Below, piece by piece: positions 48,307 to 56,986 of a stretch of DNA of 61,067 bases (the first letter of the stretch is position 1; the number at the start of each line of letters is the position of its first letter). Both the position numbers and the translations under genes were made by a program. The notes under the pieces were generated by a model, which saw nothing but the letters and a program-made list of their open reading frames with translations, searched no databases and was not told where the DNA came from. The stretch is from Rhizobium sp. Q54 (GTDB taxonomy: Bacteria > Pseudomonadota > Alphaproteobacteria > ATCC43930 > CGMCC-115725): the NCBI GenBank assembly GCA_945861155.1, contig CAMATN010000011.1:1-61067 (forward strand). The letters are read 5' to 3'.

Positions 48307-49278
48307 CTACATTCCCGGTCCCGCCATCCGGGTCGCGCGGCGCTTGTTATAAGCCGCCGCGGCCGCCCCGGTCAGCGGTGCTACGTCGGGCAGCCGCACA
48401 TTGGCGCGGCGGATTTCCCAATCCCACGCATCGCCGCCCATCTGGTAGCTCTGCTGGCTCTGCGTCGGGTTGCGATTGACCAGCGGGCGCGCGTAGAGCG
48501 GGTGCGTCATGCTGCGAACCTCGTGCTCGATCTCGAACAAGACCTTGTCGGTTTTGGGATCGACGATGTGCTCCCAGCGGTACTGGTAGGCGTTGCTTTC
48601 CTCGGTCAGCAATTCGCGCTTCATCAGCTCCTTGTAGGGACCCGAGAAGTCCTGGACGTAAACCTGGATGTGGTGGCCGTCATAGGCGGGAATCGGCTTG
48701 TCGGTCTCGCGGAAAGCCAATTCCTGGTGGTAGCCGACGTTGATCCTGGCGACCCGGCCCGACCCGTTGCCTTCGAGGCTGGTCTTGGCGTCGAAGATCT
48801 TGCGATAGAAGCGGTCGATACCCTTGGCGGCGCCCATCGGCACGTCGAATTGGAGATACGGCATGCCGAGATTGACGGCGCCGAAACGCTCGACATCCGG
48901 GCTGTGCATGTTGAAACGATTACCCCACGGACAGGTCACCTGGACGTAGTCGTTGTTCTCGGCGACGGCGAATTTGGTGCCCGCCAGCTGTTTCTTGACG
49001 CCGGCGAGGCGGGCCAGCAGAGCGCCGCGGTCCGGGGTTACAAGGCCGATCGCGCCGCGCAATACCCAGGGGTCGCCGGTCGGCAGATGAAACTGGCTCT
49101 TGCCGACATTGATCCACATGTTGGCGAGGCCGGTGTTCATATAAGGGTCGCGGGTCAGCCCGAGCCCCTGGACGTAGAACAGGTTCCCCTGCGCCTGATC
49201 GGGGATCTGCAGGTTGACGTGTTCGAGCCCCGTGATGTTGCCGAGGTTCTCGGCTTTACGGTTGTAATGCTGGGCCAT
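48307..49278 (-). CDS. VOC-family (glyoxalase/bleomycin-resistance-like) protein
   Basis: This 323-residue protein has two VOC-type halves: residues 1-110 (LEHVNLQIPDQAQGNLFYVQGLG opening the first) and about 130-240 (LQFDVPMGAAKGIDRFYRKIFDAKTS in the second). VOC proteins use paired beta-alpha-beta-beta-beta units around a metal; glyoxalase I and ring-cleavage dioxygenases belong here. The usual H/E ligands are not all obvious, so metal binding is uncertain. The start at 49278 has GGAGG 5 nt upstream. It is 24 nt downstream of a GloB-like gene, which suggests action on a 2-oxoaldehyde or glutathione-type adduct. Confidence 0.75.
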   Translation of the reverse strand: MAQHYNRKAENLGNITGLEHVNLQIPDQAQGNLFYVQGLGLTRDPYMNTGLANMWINVGKSQFHLPTGDPWVLRGAIGLVTPDRGALLARLAGVKKQLAGTKFAVAENNDYVQVTCPWGNRFNMHSPDVERFGAVNLGMPYLQFDVPMGAAKGIDRFYRKIFDAKTSLEGNGSGRVARINVGYHQELAFRETDKPIPAYDGHHIQVYVQDFSGPYKELMKRELLTEESNAYQYRWEHIVDPKTDKVLFEIEHEVRSMTHPLYARPLVNRNPTQSQQSYQMGGDAWDWEIRRANVRLPDVAPLTGAAAAAYNKRRATRMAGPGM

Positions 49279-49302
49279 GACGACCTCCAAAAATTTGCGG
49301 TG

Positions 49303-50094
49303 TCACCACTTGTTGCGCAACTCGCGCAGTTTCAGAAACACGGTCTTCTGGTCGGGATGCTCCGGCAGGTCCGGGAAGGCCTCGCGCAAGCGCGCAATCA
49401 CCGACGGGCTGGTCAGCCGGAAGAAGGTGTTGATCTCCTTCTCCAGCCCGAGCGTCGTCACCAGCGCGCGCCCGGTATCCTGGCGCTCCATCCCCGGCAG
49501 CAGCTCCTTGGCCTTGCCGTTGTCCGGTTCGCGATCGAGCGTGAAGCGCAGATTGTTGGCGATGTAATCATGGCCGGGATAGACCAGCGTGTCGTCCGGC
49601 AATTTGGACAGCTGCGTCGCAAAGGTGTTGTAGAGCTCGCTCGGGTGACCGCCATTGTGGCAATTGCCGGCGCCGGCGTTGAACAGCGTGTCGCCGCAGA
49701 ACAGCGCCTGCGTGTCGCCATGCGCCAGAACGCAGATATGCGACATCGTGTGGCCCGGCGTGTCGAGGCATTCGAGTTCGACGGTGCGGCCGATCTTGAT
49801 CACATCGCCGGCATTCAGCCCGCGATCGATGCCGGCGATGCGGTCCTTGGCGTTGGCGTGGGCCAGCAGCTTGGCGCGGGTTGCCGCGATCACCTGGTCG
49901 TTGCCGCCGGTATGGTCGTGATGATGGTGGGTGTTGAGGATCTGGGTGATCGTCCAGCCCTTGGCCTTGGCGGCAGCCAGGCATTTCTCGTGGTCGAGCG
50001 GATCGACCGCCAGCGCCTCGCCGGTCTCCGAGCAGGCAATCAGGTAATTGAAGTTGCGGCCGGAATTGCCGGTCCAGATCTGTTCGACAAGCAT
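49303..50094 (-). CDS. gloB: Hydroxyacylglutathione hydrolase (glyoxalase II)
   Basis: This 263-residue metallo-beta-lactamase-fold enzyme has the binuclear metal motif THHHHDHTGG (55-64), TPGHTMSHICVL (about 111-122) and FCGDTLFNAGAG (about 131-142). All match the glyoxalase II subfamily, which hydrolyses S-lactoylglutathione and similar thioesters. The C-terminal domain (about 205-263, LPGMERQDTGRALVTTLGLEK) is shorter and less basic than E. coli GloB, and typical Arg/Lys glutathione contacts are unclear. It precedes the VOC gene on the same strand, a possible glyoxalase I/II pair. Confidence 0.85.
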   Translation of the reverse strand: MLVEQIWTGNSGRNFNYLIACSETGEALAVDPLDHEKCLAAAKAKGWTITQILNTHHHHDHTGGNDQVIAATRAKLLAHANAKDRIAGIDRGLNAGDVIKIGRTVELECLDTPGHTMSHICVLAHGDTQALFCGDTLFNAGAGNCHNGGHPSELYNTFATQLSKLPDDTLVYPGHDYIANNLRFTLDREPDNGKAKELLPGMERQDTGRALVTTLGLEKEINTFFRLTSPSVIARLREAFPDLPEHPDQKTVFLKLRELRNKW

Positions 50095-50501
50095 TCCATG
50101 GCTCCGGAGCGTTTGACAAAAACAGTATAGGTCACGAAGCCAAGCTCGGCTATGGCGGCGTCAGTGGCCGAGCAGCTTCGCGAACTAATAGAACATGCCT
50201 GCCTCCGCAACGAGGCTCGCCAAGAATACGCCCAAGCAGCGCCGATGGAAGCGATTCCACATTGCCTCCGCTTTCGCCCGTTGCATATTCAGTTGGTGGT
50301 TGAGCCCAATCGGCCGGATTCATGGCACAGCGCCGCGATTTCATTATCTGAACTCGGCGCGGAGCCGGGCGAACTCGCTTTGGGTCACCTGGTGAGCATC
50401 CATCTCGTGCGCGTCTGCCTAGACAAATGGATCTTTCGCCGGGATTGCGAGAGAAGGAGTTGTCGTCGCAAGAATTTCTCAATCACGGCACTCGCAATTT
50501 C
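50095..50501. other. Intergenic stretch without a recognisable gene
   Basis: About 400 nt between leftward gloB and leftward LLM oxidoreductase hold overlapping open frames on both strands (50150-50482 minus, 50152-50592 plus). None shows family motifs, hydrophobic segments or a good ribosome site. The sequence is somewhat less GC-rich than the genes and may be a decayed gene. Confidence 0.5.
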
Positions 50502-51536
50502 TCACCTGCAATGCGGCATCACTCCCTCGGCGAACCGGGTCATCGACTGCCTGACCATGGCCGGGTCCATCAGCCCACCCTGGTTAAAATAGCAGATGAA
50601 CTCGTCCATGCCATAGTCGCGGCGCAGATCGCGCACCCGTTCGACGCAGTAATCCGGGTCGCCGAACACGCCCATTTCGCGGTCGATATCGCCAAAATTC
50701 ATGCCGTCGATGCGGGCGAGCACCTGGCGGAACGCCTCGAAGCTCTTGACGTCGTGGTCGCCCAATGGTCGCAGCCGTTCCGCCGCCTCGCGCATGAAGC
50801 GCATCAGTCCCGGCTCGCATTCGGCGCGCGCCTGCTCGCGGCTCGTCGACACGTGCACCGGGAAGGCCAGCGCCGTGTCGCACGGGTTACCGGCAAGCGC
50901 CGCGCGGTAGATGCCGAGACCCTCCTTGAGCTTGTCTGGCGGGTTGATCATCGGGGTCGCGAAGATCGGGAAGCGGCGACGCGCCGCGAACGGGAAGGTG
51001 TCCGGGCTGTTGGCGGCGATGCGCACCGGCGGATAGGGCGATTGCAGCGGTCGCGGCACCAATTTCAGGTCACGCGCGCGAAAGTATTTGCCCTCGAAGG
51101 AAAAAGATTCCTGCGTCCAGGCGCCGATGATGAAGTCGAGCGCTTCGTCGAAGCGCTCGCGGCTCTCCTCCTGTGGGATGTCGTAGCCGGCGTAATGCAG
51201 CGGCGCGGTGCCGCGGCCGACGCCGAATTCGAGCCTTCCGTTGCTGAGAATGTCGGCGATCGCAGCTTCCTCGGCGATCTTGACCGGGTTGTGCAGCGGC
51301 AGCAGCGTCACCGCCGTCCCGAGGCGAATCCGGCTGGTCCGCTGCGCCGCGGCGGCCAGCACCATCAGCGGGTCGGACAATATCGAAAATCCCCGGCTGA
51401 AATGAAGTTCGCCCAGCCAGACCGTATCGAACCCGACGACATCGCCAAGCTCAATTTGCGCGATGATGTGCTGGTAGCGCTGATGCTCGGTATATCCTTC
51501 CGCGCACGGCAGTTGATCGAAAAAGCCGAAGCGCAT
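50502..51536 (-). CDS. LLM-class flavin-dependent oxidoreductase (luciferase-like)
   Basis: This 344-residue TIM-barrel flavoprotein has the bacterial luciferase-like fold: MRFGFFDQLPCAEG at the start, GFDTVWLGELHFSRGFS (about 35-51), RIRLGTAVTLLPLHNPVKIAEEAA (about 69-92) and GRLEFGVGRG (about 100-109). These bind reduced FMN or F420 and oxidise small substrates with oxygen. Alkanal monooxygenase relatives are common in soil bacteria, but the substrate is unknown. The start at 51536 lacks a strong ribosome site but is where the family begins. It stands alone among glyoxalase and hydrolase genes. Confidence 0.85.
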   Translation of the reverse strand: MRFGFFDQLPCAEGYTEHQRYQHIIAQIELGDVVGFDTVWLGELHFSRGFSILSDPLMVLAAAAQRTSRIRLGTAVTLLPLHNPVKIAEEAAIADILSNGRLEFGVGRGTAPLHYAGYDIPQEESRERFDEALDFIIGAWTQESFSFEGKYFRARDLKLVPRPLQSPYPPVRIAANSPDTFPFAARRRFPIFATPMINPPDKLKEGLGIYRAALAGNPCDTALAFPVHVSTSREQARAECEPGLMRFMREAAERLRPLGDHDVKSFEAFRQVLARIDGMNFGDIDREMGVFGDPDYCVERVRDLRRDYGMDEFICYFNQGGLMDPAMVRQSMTRFAEGVMPHCR

Positions 51537-51847
51537 GGCCGAGCCCCATCGCGGTTTTCGAGCGGCCCTCGGGGGCATGCCCAAGCGACCCCGATAACAC
51601 GCCGGAGGCGGGCCGGGCAAGCCGGGAATCCCAGGGGGCTAAGGCGGCCTGGGGGCGGCCGGAGAACGATTCGGCGGCTATCGTCAGCGCGCCTGTCGTC
51701 GCCGCCGCCCATCAGGTTCGCGTTTTCAGGACGGTCTATATTTATATGCCGCATCACGCTACGATAACCTAGTCAGAGCGGCTGGATCCGCGCTCGACCG
51801 CGCTGCCGCCGTGCCGGGCTCGGCGCACCAGAATGGGGAGGACGCAC
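51537..51847. other. Intergenic stretch with only divergent gene leaders
   Basis: About 310 nt separate the leftward LLM gene from the rightward MBL gene. It contains a G-rich run near 51600-51660 and an AT-rich patch at about 51736-51750 (TATATTTATA) that could be part of a promoter for the MBL gene. No gene is recognised. Confidence 0.5.
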
Positions 51848-53299
51848 ATGTGGACCAAACTGACCCTTGCGCTCGTCGTTTTCGCGCTGATGCCGCATCC
51901 TGGCCATGCCCAGGAATCCAGGGCCATTCTCGGTGACGCGACAAAAGCCATGGGCCCGGTCAGATCGCTGCAGTTCACCGGCAGCGGCGCCAATTTCGCG
52001 TTCGGCCAGAATGTGTCGCCTACGGCGCCGTGGCCGCGCTTTAACGTCAAATCCTTCACCCGGTCGGTCGATTACGACATGTCGTCGATGCAGGACGAGA
52101 TTGTCCGGACGCAGGCGGACCCCGCGGCGCGCGGCGGCGGCGGGATACCGCTGGCCGGCGAACAGCGCCAGCTTCAGGCGGTGAGCGGCGTTCACGCCTG
52201 GAACCAGGTCGGCCAGAACCCCCCCACCCCCGCGCTGGCGGCCGTCAGCGACCGGCTGCATCAGCTGTGGATCACCCCGCACGGCGTCCTCAAGGCGGCC
52301 ATCAAGTACAACGCCACCATCGAGGCTAAGACCGATGGCGGCAAGAAGACGACAACCCTCTCGTTTGTCGTTCCCGGCCAGTACAAGGCAACGGCCACCG
52401 TCAACGAGAAAAACCTGATCGAGAAGGTGGAGTCCTGGGTCACCAATCCCGTCGTCGGCGACATGCTGACCGAGACGATTTACGCCGACTACAAGGATTT
52501 CGGCGGCGTTCAGTTTCCGACCAAGATCACGCAGCAACAGGGCGGCTTCCCGACGCTTGAGCTTACGGTGAGCGAGGTCAAACCCAACGCACCGGTCGAT
52601 ATCGACGCGCCCGACAATGTCCGCGAGGCCAGCGTCAAGGTGGCCGTCGACAAAATAGCGGATGGCGTCTGGTACCTGACCGGCGGCACCCACCACAGCG
52701 TGCTGGTGGAGATGAGCGATCATCTGGTCGTGGTCGAGGGTCCGCAGGACGACGGCCGCGCCGGCGCGGTCATCGCCGAAGTCAAAAAGATCGTGGCGAA
52801 CAAGCCGATCAAATACGTCGTCAACACGCACCATCATTACGATCACGCCGGCGGTCTGGGGCCTTTCGTCGCCGAGGGCGCGATCGTCATTACGCACGAT
52901 GTGAACAAGGCGTTTTTGGAGAAGAGCCTCGCCGCCCCGCGCACGGTGCGGCTCGACACGCTCGCTCATTCGGGGAAAAAGCCGACGGTCGAGGGCATGC
53001 AGGACAAGCGCGTGTTGAGCGACGCGACGCGCACGGTGGAGCTGCACCTGATCAAGGGGACCATGCATGACGATGGGATCATCATGGCGTACCTCCCCAA
53101 GGAAAAGCTCTTGATCGAGGCCGACGTCTATACGCCAGGGGCCGCCAATGCGACGCCGCCTACCCCGCCCAATCCGAACCAGGTGAGCCTGCACGACAAC
53201 ATCGAGCGGCTCAAGCTGGCGGTAGACCAGATTTTGCCCCTCCATGGACGCAAGGTGACGCTGGCCGAATTTAAGAAGTGGATCGGCAAGGCCTCGTAG
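51848..53299 (+). CDS. Secreted metallo-beta-lactamase-fold hydrolase
   Basis: This 483-residue protein has a Sec signal peptide (residues 1-23, MWTKLTLALVVFALMPHPG, ending HAQ), so it acts in the periplasm or outside. A novel-looking N-terminal domain (about 25-270) precedes the hydrolase domain (about 280-483). That domain has VNTHHHYDHAGGLG (about 327-340) as metal motif, with later IKGTMHDDGIIMAYLPKEKLLIEAD, in which a His-Asp stands where typical MBLs have Gly-His. The start at 51848 follows GGGAGGA. It is 15 nt upstream of the small methyltransferase gene, so both are probably read together. Its substrate is not known. Confidence 0.85.
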   Translation: MWTKLTLALVVFALMPHPGHAQESRAILGDATKAMGPVRSLQFTGSGANFAFGQNVSPTAPWPRFNVKSFTRSVDYDMSSMQDEIVRTQADPAARGGGGIPLAGEQRQLQAVSGVHAWNQVGQNPPTPALAAVSDRLHQLWITPHGVLKAAIKYNATIEAKTDGGKKTTTLSFVVPGQYKATATVNEKNLIEKVESWVTNPVVGDMLTETIYADYKDFGGVQFPTKITQQQGGFPTLELTVSEVKPNAPVDIDAPDNVREASVKVAVDKIADGVWYLTGGTHHSVLVEMSDHLVVVEGPQDDGRAGAVIAEVKKIVANKPIKYVVNTHHHYDHAGGLGPFVAEGAIVITHDVNKAFLEKSLAAPRTVRLDTLAHSGKKPTVEGMQDKRVLSDATRTVELHLIKGTMHDDGIIMAYLPKEKLLIEADVYTPGAANATPPTPPNPNQVSLHDNIERLKLAVDQILPLHGRKVTLAEFKKWIGKAS

Positions 53300-53314
53300 T
53301 AAACGACAGCCCAT

Positions 53315-53950
53315 ATGGACGATGCGCTCGGGCTGCCGGACGGCGCCTTTCGCCGAATTGACGAGGACGACGACGAGCTGTTCTACGACGAGCCGCGGCT
53401 CGTGTTGCACATCGACGATAATGCCGTCGGCGCGCTGACCCGGTTCTATCGTGCGGTATTGCCCGCCGGTGGGATTCTCTGCGACTTGATGAGCAGCTGG
53501 GTCAGCCATCTGCCGCCCGAGATCGACTATGCCGAGGTGATCGGGCATGGCCTCAACGCCATCGAACTGGCCGCCAACAAGCGGTTCAGCCGATGGTTTG
53601 TCCAGGACCTCAACCGCGAACCGGTCCTGCCGCTGGCCGATGCGAGCATCGACGCGGCGATGATTTGCGTCTCGGTGCAATACCTGCAGCAGCCGGTCGC
53701 GGTGCTGCGTGAGGTGGCGCGGGCATTGCGCCCGGGCGGCCCGCTGGTGATCAGCTTTTCGAACCGGTGCTTTCCGACGAAGGCGGTGGCGGTCTGGCGC
53801 GGGCTCGACGATCGGGGCCATGCCAAGCTCGTTGAATTCTATCTGCGCCAGGCCGGGTTCGAGCGGATCGAAACCCATCTCCTCGCCGAGTGGGTGGAGG
53901 ATGTCAGCGATCCGCTGATTGCCGTGGTCGGCCGATCCCCCGGCGGCTGA
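53315..53950 (+). CDS. SAM-dependent methyltransferase-like protein
   Basis: The 211-residue protein has a class I-like arrangement, with the first part (about 55-80, ILCDLMSSWVSHLP) in place of the classical GxGxG SAM motif. PLADASIDAAMICVSVQYLQQP (about 106-127) and LREVARALRPGGPLVISFSNRCFPTKAVA (about 132-160) are the usual motifs for post-core strands and match methylase_11-type proteins. The weakened motif I makes activity uncertain. It lies between a periplasmic hydrolase gene and dppB, with 12 nt to the latter. Confidence 0.7.
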   Translation: MDDALGLPDGAFRRIDEDDDELFYDEPRLVLHIDDNAVGALTRFYRAVLPAGGILCDLMSSWVSHLPPEIDYAEVIGHGLNAIELAANKRFSRWFVQDLNREPVLPLADASIDAAMICVSVQYLQQPVAVLREVARALRPGGPLVISFSNRCFPTKAVAVWRGLDDRGHAKLVEFYLRQAGFERIETHLLAEWVEDVSDPLIAVVGRSPGG

Positions 53951-53962
53951 CGGCGCGGAGCC

Positions 53963-54919
53963 ATGTATACTTATATTGTCCGTCGGCTGGCTTTTGGCGC
54001 GGTCACGGTGGTCGGCGTTTCGATCGTCGTCTTCATGGTGTTGCGGGTCCTGCCGGGCGACCAGCTGGTCGCGGTGTTTGGCCCTGAGGGCTACACCAAG
54101 CTCAGCGACGCCGAGCGCGCCGGCTATATGGCGCAGCTTGGGTTGAGCGACCCGTTGGTCGTGCAGTATCTCCATTGGATCCGCGACATCGCGACCGGCA
54201 GCCTTGGCCGCTCGTTCTTCCGGGCCGAGAGCGTCGCCGAAATGATCGCACGGCGCGGTCCGCTGACCGCGGAGATCGCGCTGATCTCGGTGGTTTTGTC
54301 ATGGGTCGTCGGGATCCCGGTGGCGGTCGTCAGCGCGCTGCGCCCGAACAGCATCGCCGACAACATTTCCCGCTTTGTCAGCATCCTGTTCCTGGCGGTG
54401 CCGGGGTTCTGGCTCGGCATGCTGATCGTGCTGGGCCTGCTGTTCACGTTTGGCTATCGGGCGCCGCTCGCCGGTGCCTCGCTCTTCCAAGACCCGATCG
54501 CCAATTTGCAGATCGTGATCGGGCCGGCGATCGTGCTGGGGCTCGGCCAGGCCGCCTATATCGCCCGGATGGCGCGCTCCAGCCTGTTGGAGGTCATCCG
54601 CGAGGATTATGTCCGCACCGCGCGCGCCAAGGGGCTGAGCGGACGCCTGGTAATCGGCTGGCACGCGCTGCCCAATGCGTTGCTGCCGGTCATCACGCTG
54701 TCGGGCATCCTGCTCGGGTTCGTGCTGGCCGGCTCGATCCCGGTCGAGCGCGCCTTTGGCACCCCCGGGCTCGGCTATGCGATGTTCACCGCGGTCAGCG
54801 AGCGCGACGTCTTCGTGATGCAGAATTTGGTGTTTCTCTATGCCATCGTGTTCGTGATGCTGAACATCGCCGTCGATGTAACGATCGCCTGGATCGACCC
54901 GAGGATCCGCTACCGATGA
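53963..54919 (+). CDS. dppB: Dipeptide/oligopeptide ABC transporter permease (DppB/OppB type)
   Basis: This 318-residue inner-membrane protein has six hydrophobic helices, opening with IVRRLAFGAVTVVGVSIVVFMVLRVLPGDQ. The cytosolic EAA loop, which contacts the ATPases, is EDYVRTARAKGLSGRLVIGWHALPNAL (about 213-239). Length is normal. It forms a heterodimer with the next gene, whose start ATGA overlaps its stop, so the two are translationally coupled. Peptides, nickel or opines are the known substrates of this family. The matching ATPase genes lie 1 kb further on in the opposite orientation. Confidence 0.9.
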   Translation: MYTYIVRRLAFGAVTVVGVSIVVFMVLRVLPGDQLVAVFGPEGYTKLSDAERAGYMAQLGLSDPLVVQYLHWIRDIATGSLGRSFFRAESVAEMIARRGPLTAEIALISVVLSWVVGIPVAVVSALRPNSIADNISRFVSILFLAVPGFWLGMLIVLGLLFTFGYRAPLAGASLFQDPIANLQIVIGPAIVLGLGQAAYIARMARSSLLEVIREDYVRTARAKGLSGRLVIGWHALPNALLPVITLSGILLGFVLAGSIPVERAFGTPGLGYAMFTAVSERDVFVMQNLVFLYAIVFVMLNIAVDVTIAWIDPRIRYR

Positions 54920-55836
54920 GCGCGGTCGATCCGGAAACGGTCCTCCCGGTCGAGCCGACATCGCGGCCGGCCGAGCGGTCGCGGCTGCGCCGGATCGCCG
55001 CCGCGCTGCGCAATTTCGCAAGGCGCGCGCCGCTGTCGGCGTTTTGGGGCTGCGTTGCCGCGGCGATCGTCGTCATGGCGATCGCCGCGCCGCTGATCGC
55101 GCCTTACGAGCCGCTGAAATCCGATTTCCGCCACATGGCAAAGCCGCCGGACGCCACCCATTTTTTCGGGACCGACCAGATCGGCCGCGATACGCTCAGC
55201 CGGGTGATCCACGGCAGCCGCACCTCGCTGACCATCGCGATCGCGGCGGTGCTGTTCGGCACGACGCTCGGCGCGCTGTGGGGGCTGGCGAGCGGCTATT
55301 TCGGCGGGCGCTTCGATATCGTCAGCCAGCGCATTATCGAGTTCCTGCAATCCTTTCCCGATCTGATCCTGGCGATGGCGATCGCGATGGCGCTCGGGGC
55401 GGGCCTCGGCACCGTGATCGTCGCGATCGCGATCACCCGCATTCCGTTCGGCGGGCGGGTCATTCGCGCCGTCGTGCTGTCGTTGAAGGAAATGTCGTAT
55501 GTCGAGGCGGCGCGCGGCCTCGGCGCGTCGCATTTGCGGATGATGGCGCGGCACATCCTGCCGCAATGCGTCGCGCCGTATCTGATCCTGGCGACGACGC
55601 ATTTGGGGGTCGCGATCATCATCGAAGCCTCGCTCGGCTTTCTCGGCGTCGGCATCCCGCCGCCGACCCCGACCTGGGGCAACATGCTCGCCGACTCGCT
55701 GAACGCCGGCCTTGTGCCGCCGTGGTGGCTGGTGCTGTTCCCCGGCCTGGCGATCACGATCACGGTGCTCGCGTTCAACCTGCTGGGCGACGGCATCCGC
55801 GACATCCTCGACCCGCGGCTGCGCGGCGCGGTGTAG
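54916..55836 (+). CDS. dppC: Dipeptide/oligopeptide ABC transporter permease (DppC/OppC type)
   Basis: This 306-residue second permease has an N-terminal cytosolic tail (1-45), a helix at about 45-65, the conserved HFFGTDQIGRDTLSRVIHGSRTSL (about 80-103), further helices, and the EAA loop EMSYVEAARGLGASHLRMMARHIL (about 192-215). The end, LNLLGDGIRDILDPRLRG-like, is family-typical. Its start overlaps the dppB stop (ATGA). It is the last rightward transport gene before the converging ATPase genes. Confidence 0.92.
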   Translation: MSAVDPETVLPVEPTSRPAERSRLRRIAAALRNFARRAPLSAFWGCVAAAIVVMAIAAPLIAPYEPLKSDFRHMAKPPDATHFFGTDQIGRDTLSRVIHGSRTSLTIAIAAVLFGTTLGALWGLASGYFGGRFDIVSQRIIEFLQSFPDLILAMAIAMALGAGLGTVIVAIAITRIPFGGRVIRAVVLSLKEMSYVEAARGLGASHLRMMARHILPQCVAPYLILATTHLGVAIIIEASLGFLGVGIPPPTPTWGNMLADSLNAGLVPPWWLVLFPGLAITITVLAFNLLGDGIRDILDPRLRGAV

Positions 55837-55924
55837 CGACAGGGACCCGCCACTCCACCGGCCGCCATCGTCGCAGAGCCGGCGCACTCCTTGCCTCGGC
55901 GGGACCGCCGGCCTATCGTCGGGG

Positions 55925-56152
55925 AAGGACTACCGCGACCGAATTGGTATCGACCCCGAAATCAGGTTTGGAAAGCCGTGTGTGCGCGGTACACGCATCA
56001 CGGTGGGCGATGTCCTCTCCTACCTTGCATCCGGCATGCGCGATTTGGAAATCATCGCCGATTTCCCGCAGTTGACGCATGACGACATCCGCGCCTGCCT
56101 GGCATTCGCCGCCGAACGCGAGCGCCGGATGGTGAGTGTCCCGGTTGTCTGA
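55925..56152 (+). pseudogene. DUF433 antitoxin-like gene lacking a recognisable start codon
   Basis: The 75-codon frame reads as a complete DUF433 protein (KDYRDRIGIDPEIRFGKPC, then VRGTRITVGDVLSYLASG, then LTHDDIRACLAFAAERERRM). These small proteins partner DUF5615 PIN-like toxins. Where homologues begin with Met-Asp-Tyr, this frame has AAG (Lys) at 55925, and no ATG, GTG or TTG lies in frame upstream within the intergenic region. The gene is therefore either silenced by a start-codon change or uses a rare start. It overlaps the toxin-like gene that follows. The family match is from memory of its conserved pattern. Confidence 0.65.
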
Positions 56153-56363
56153 CCCGCGAGTTGGGTTGTTGTTCGATGAAAACCTCGCGGCGCGGCTCGT
56201 CAAGGCTCTCGCGGTATCATATCCGGGTTCCCTCCATGTCGGCGATCTGGGCTTGGCGGCTGCGCCCGACCGGACGATCTGGGACTATGCTCGCGCAAAC
56301 GAACTCGTAATCGTGAGCAAGGACGAAGATATGGTGGTCAGTCTTCGGCCTCAGGCAGTATAA
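56136..56363 (+). pseudogene. Truncated DUF5615 PIN-like toxin gene
   Basis: The frame starts with GTG at 56136, overlapping the antitoxin end. It encodes a typical DUF5615 N-terminus: LLFDENLAARLVKALAVSYP, HVGDLGLA, DRTIWDYARANELVIVSKDEDM. Intact members run to about 110-115 residues and have C-terminal acidic residues; here similarity stops after about residue 65, and 10 unrelated codons follow to the stop. The loss point coincides with the 3' end of the leftward Uma2 gene at 56338, which suggests a rearrangement removed the rest. Nuclease activity is unlikely. Confidence 0.65.
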
Positions 56364-56913
56364 TACCTTCATAGAGATCACCGAGTCTGATATCTGTAGG
56401 TACCGATGCTAGCGCGAGCATTGCGTCAGGGCCGCGCAGGATTTCGGTGATCCACTGTGGTCCCGCTCTTCGGTGTAGCTCGGCGTAGATACCATCCGAG
56501 GCAATCAACACGATTTCCTGCACCGCGCCAATTTGCCGGTATGCTGGCAATTTGATTCGACGGTCATGGCGCTCGGTGCTGGCCGACAATATCTCGACGA
56601 TTAAAAACGGCGCTTCGATGGCCTGTCTTCCAAATTCGATAGGAACGCAACTGGCGGCAATATCGGCTTCGAAATAGGTGTCAGCGCGGTCGGCCCTGAT
56701 TACTCCGGCTTCAAGCTGTGCATTGCATGGCCGTCGCGGGGAAAGCGCCGCATCGATCCGGGAACCCAGTCGCAATGCGAGCGCTCGATGCACTTCCGCC
56801 GGCGGTGCCATGGCCACCGGAAAGCCCTCAATCAGTTCGTAACGCGTCTCGGTGCCGTCGTCCCAACAGAAGAACTCGTCCATAGACATCGGTTTGATCG
56901 CTGGCTCGGCCAT
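56338..56913 (-). CDS. Uma2 family (DUF820) endonuclease-fold protein
   Basis: This 191-residue protein belongs to the Uma2/DUF820 family with a PD-(D/E)XK-like nuclease fold. Family features are the N-terminal MSMDEFFCWDDGTETRYELIEGFPVAM (about 9-35), YFEADIAASC (about 80-89) with the metal Asp, and PFLIVEILSASTERHDRRIKLPAYRQ (about 102-127) containing the E-x-L-S core and the Lys. Intact length is typical. Such proteins are abundant and mobile in cyanobacteria and proteobacteria, but their biological role is not established. It overlaps the truncated DUF5615 frame by 26 nt. Confidence 0.8.
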   Translation of the reverse strand: MAEPAIKPMSMDEFFCWDDGTETRYELIEGFPVAMAPPAEVHRALALRLGSRIDAALSPRRPCNAQLEAGVIRADRADTYFEADIAASCVPIEFGRQAIEAPFLIVEILSASTERHDRRIKLPAYRQIGAVQEIVLIASDGIYAELHRRAGPQWITEILRGPDAMLALASVPTDIRLGDLYEGIILPEAED

Positions 56914-56986
56914 GGTTTGTCTATCTCGGAATTTAAGACGCGAGGATTCTACCTTAACTGCCCGCGGGCTTCATCATTCGATTGCG

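Noticed and set aside
50150-50592. Two overlapping opposite-strand frames in the gap behind gloB
   Set aside because: Neither shows motifs, a convincing start or sensible composition. They are reported only as an unassigned stretch.
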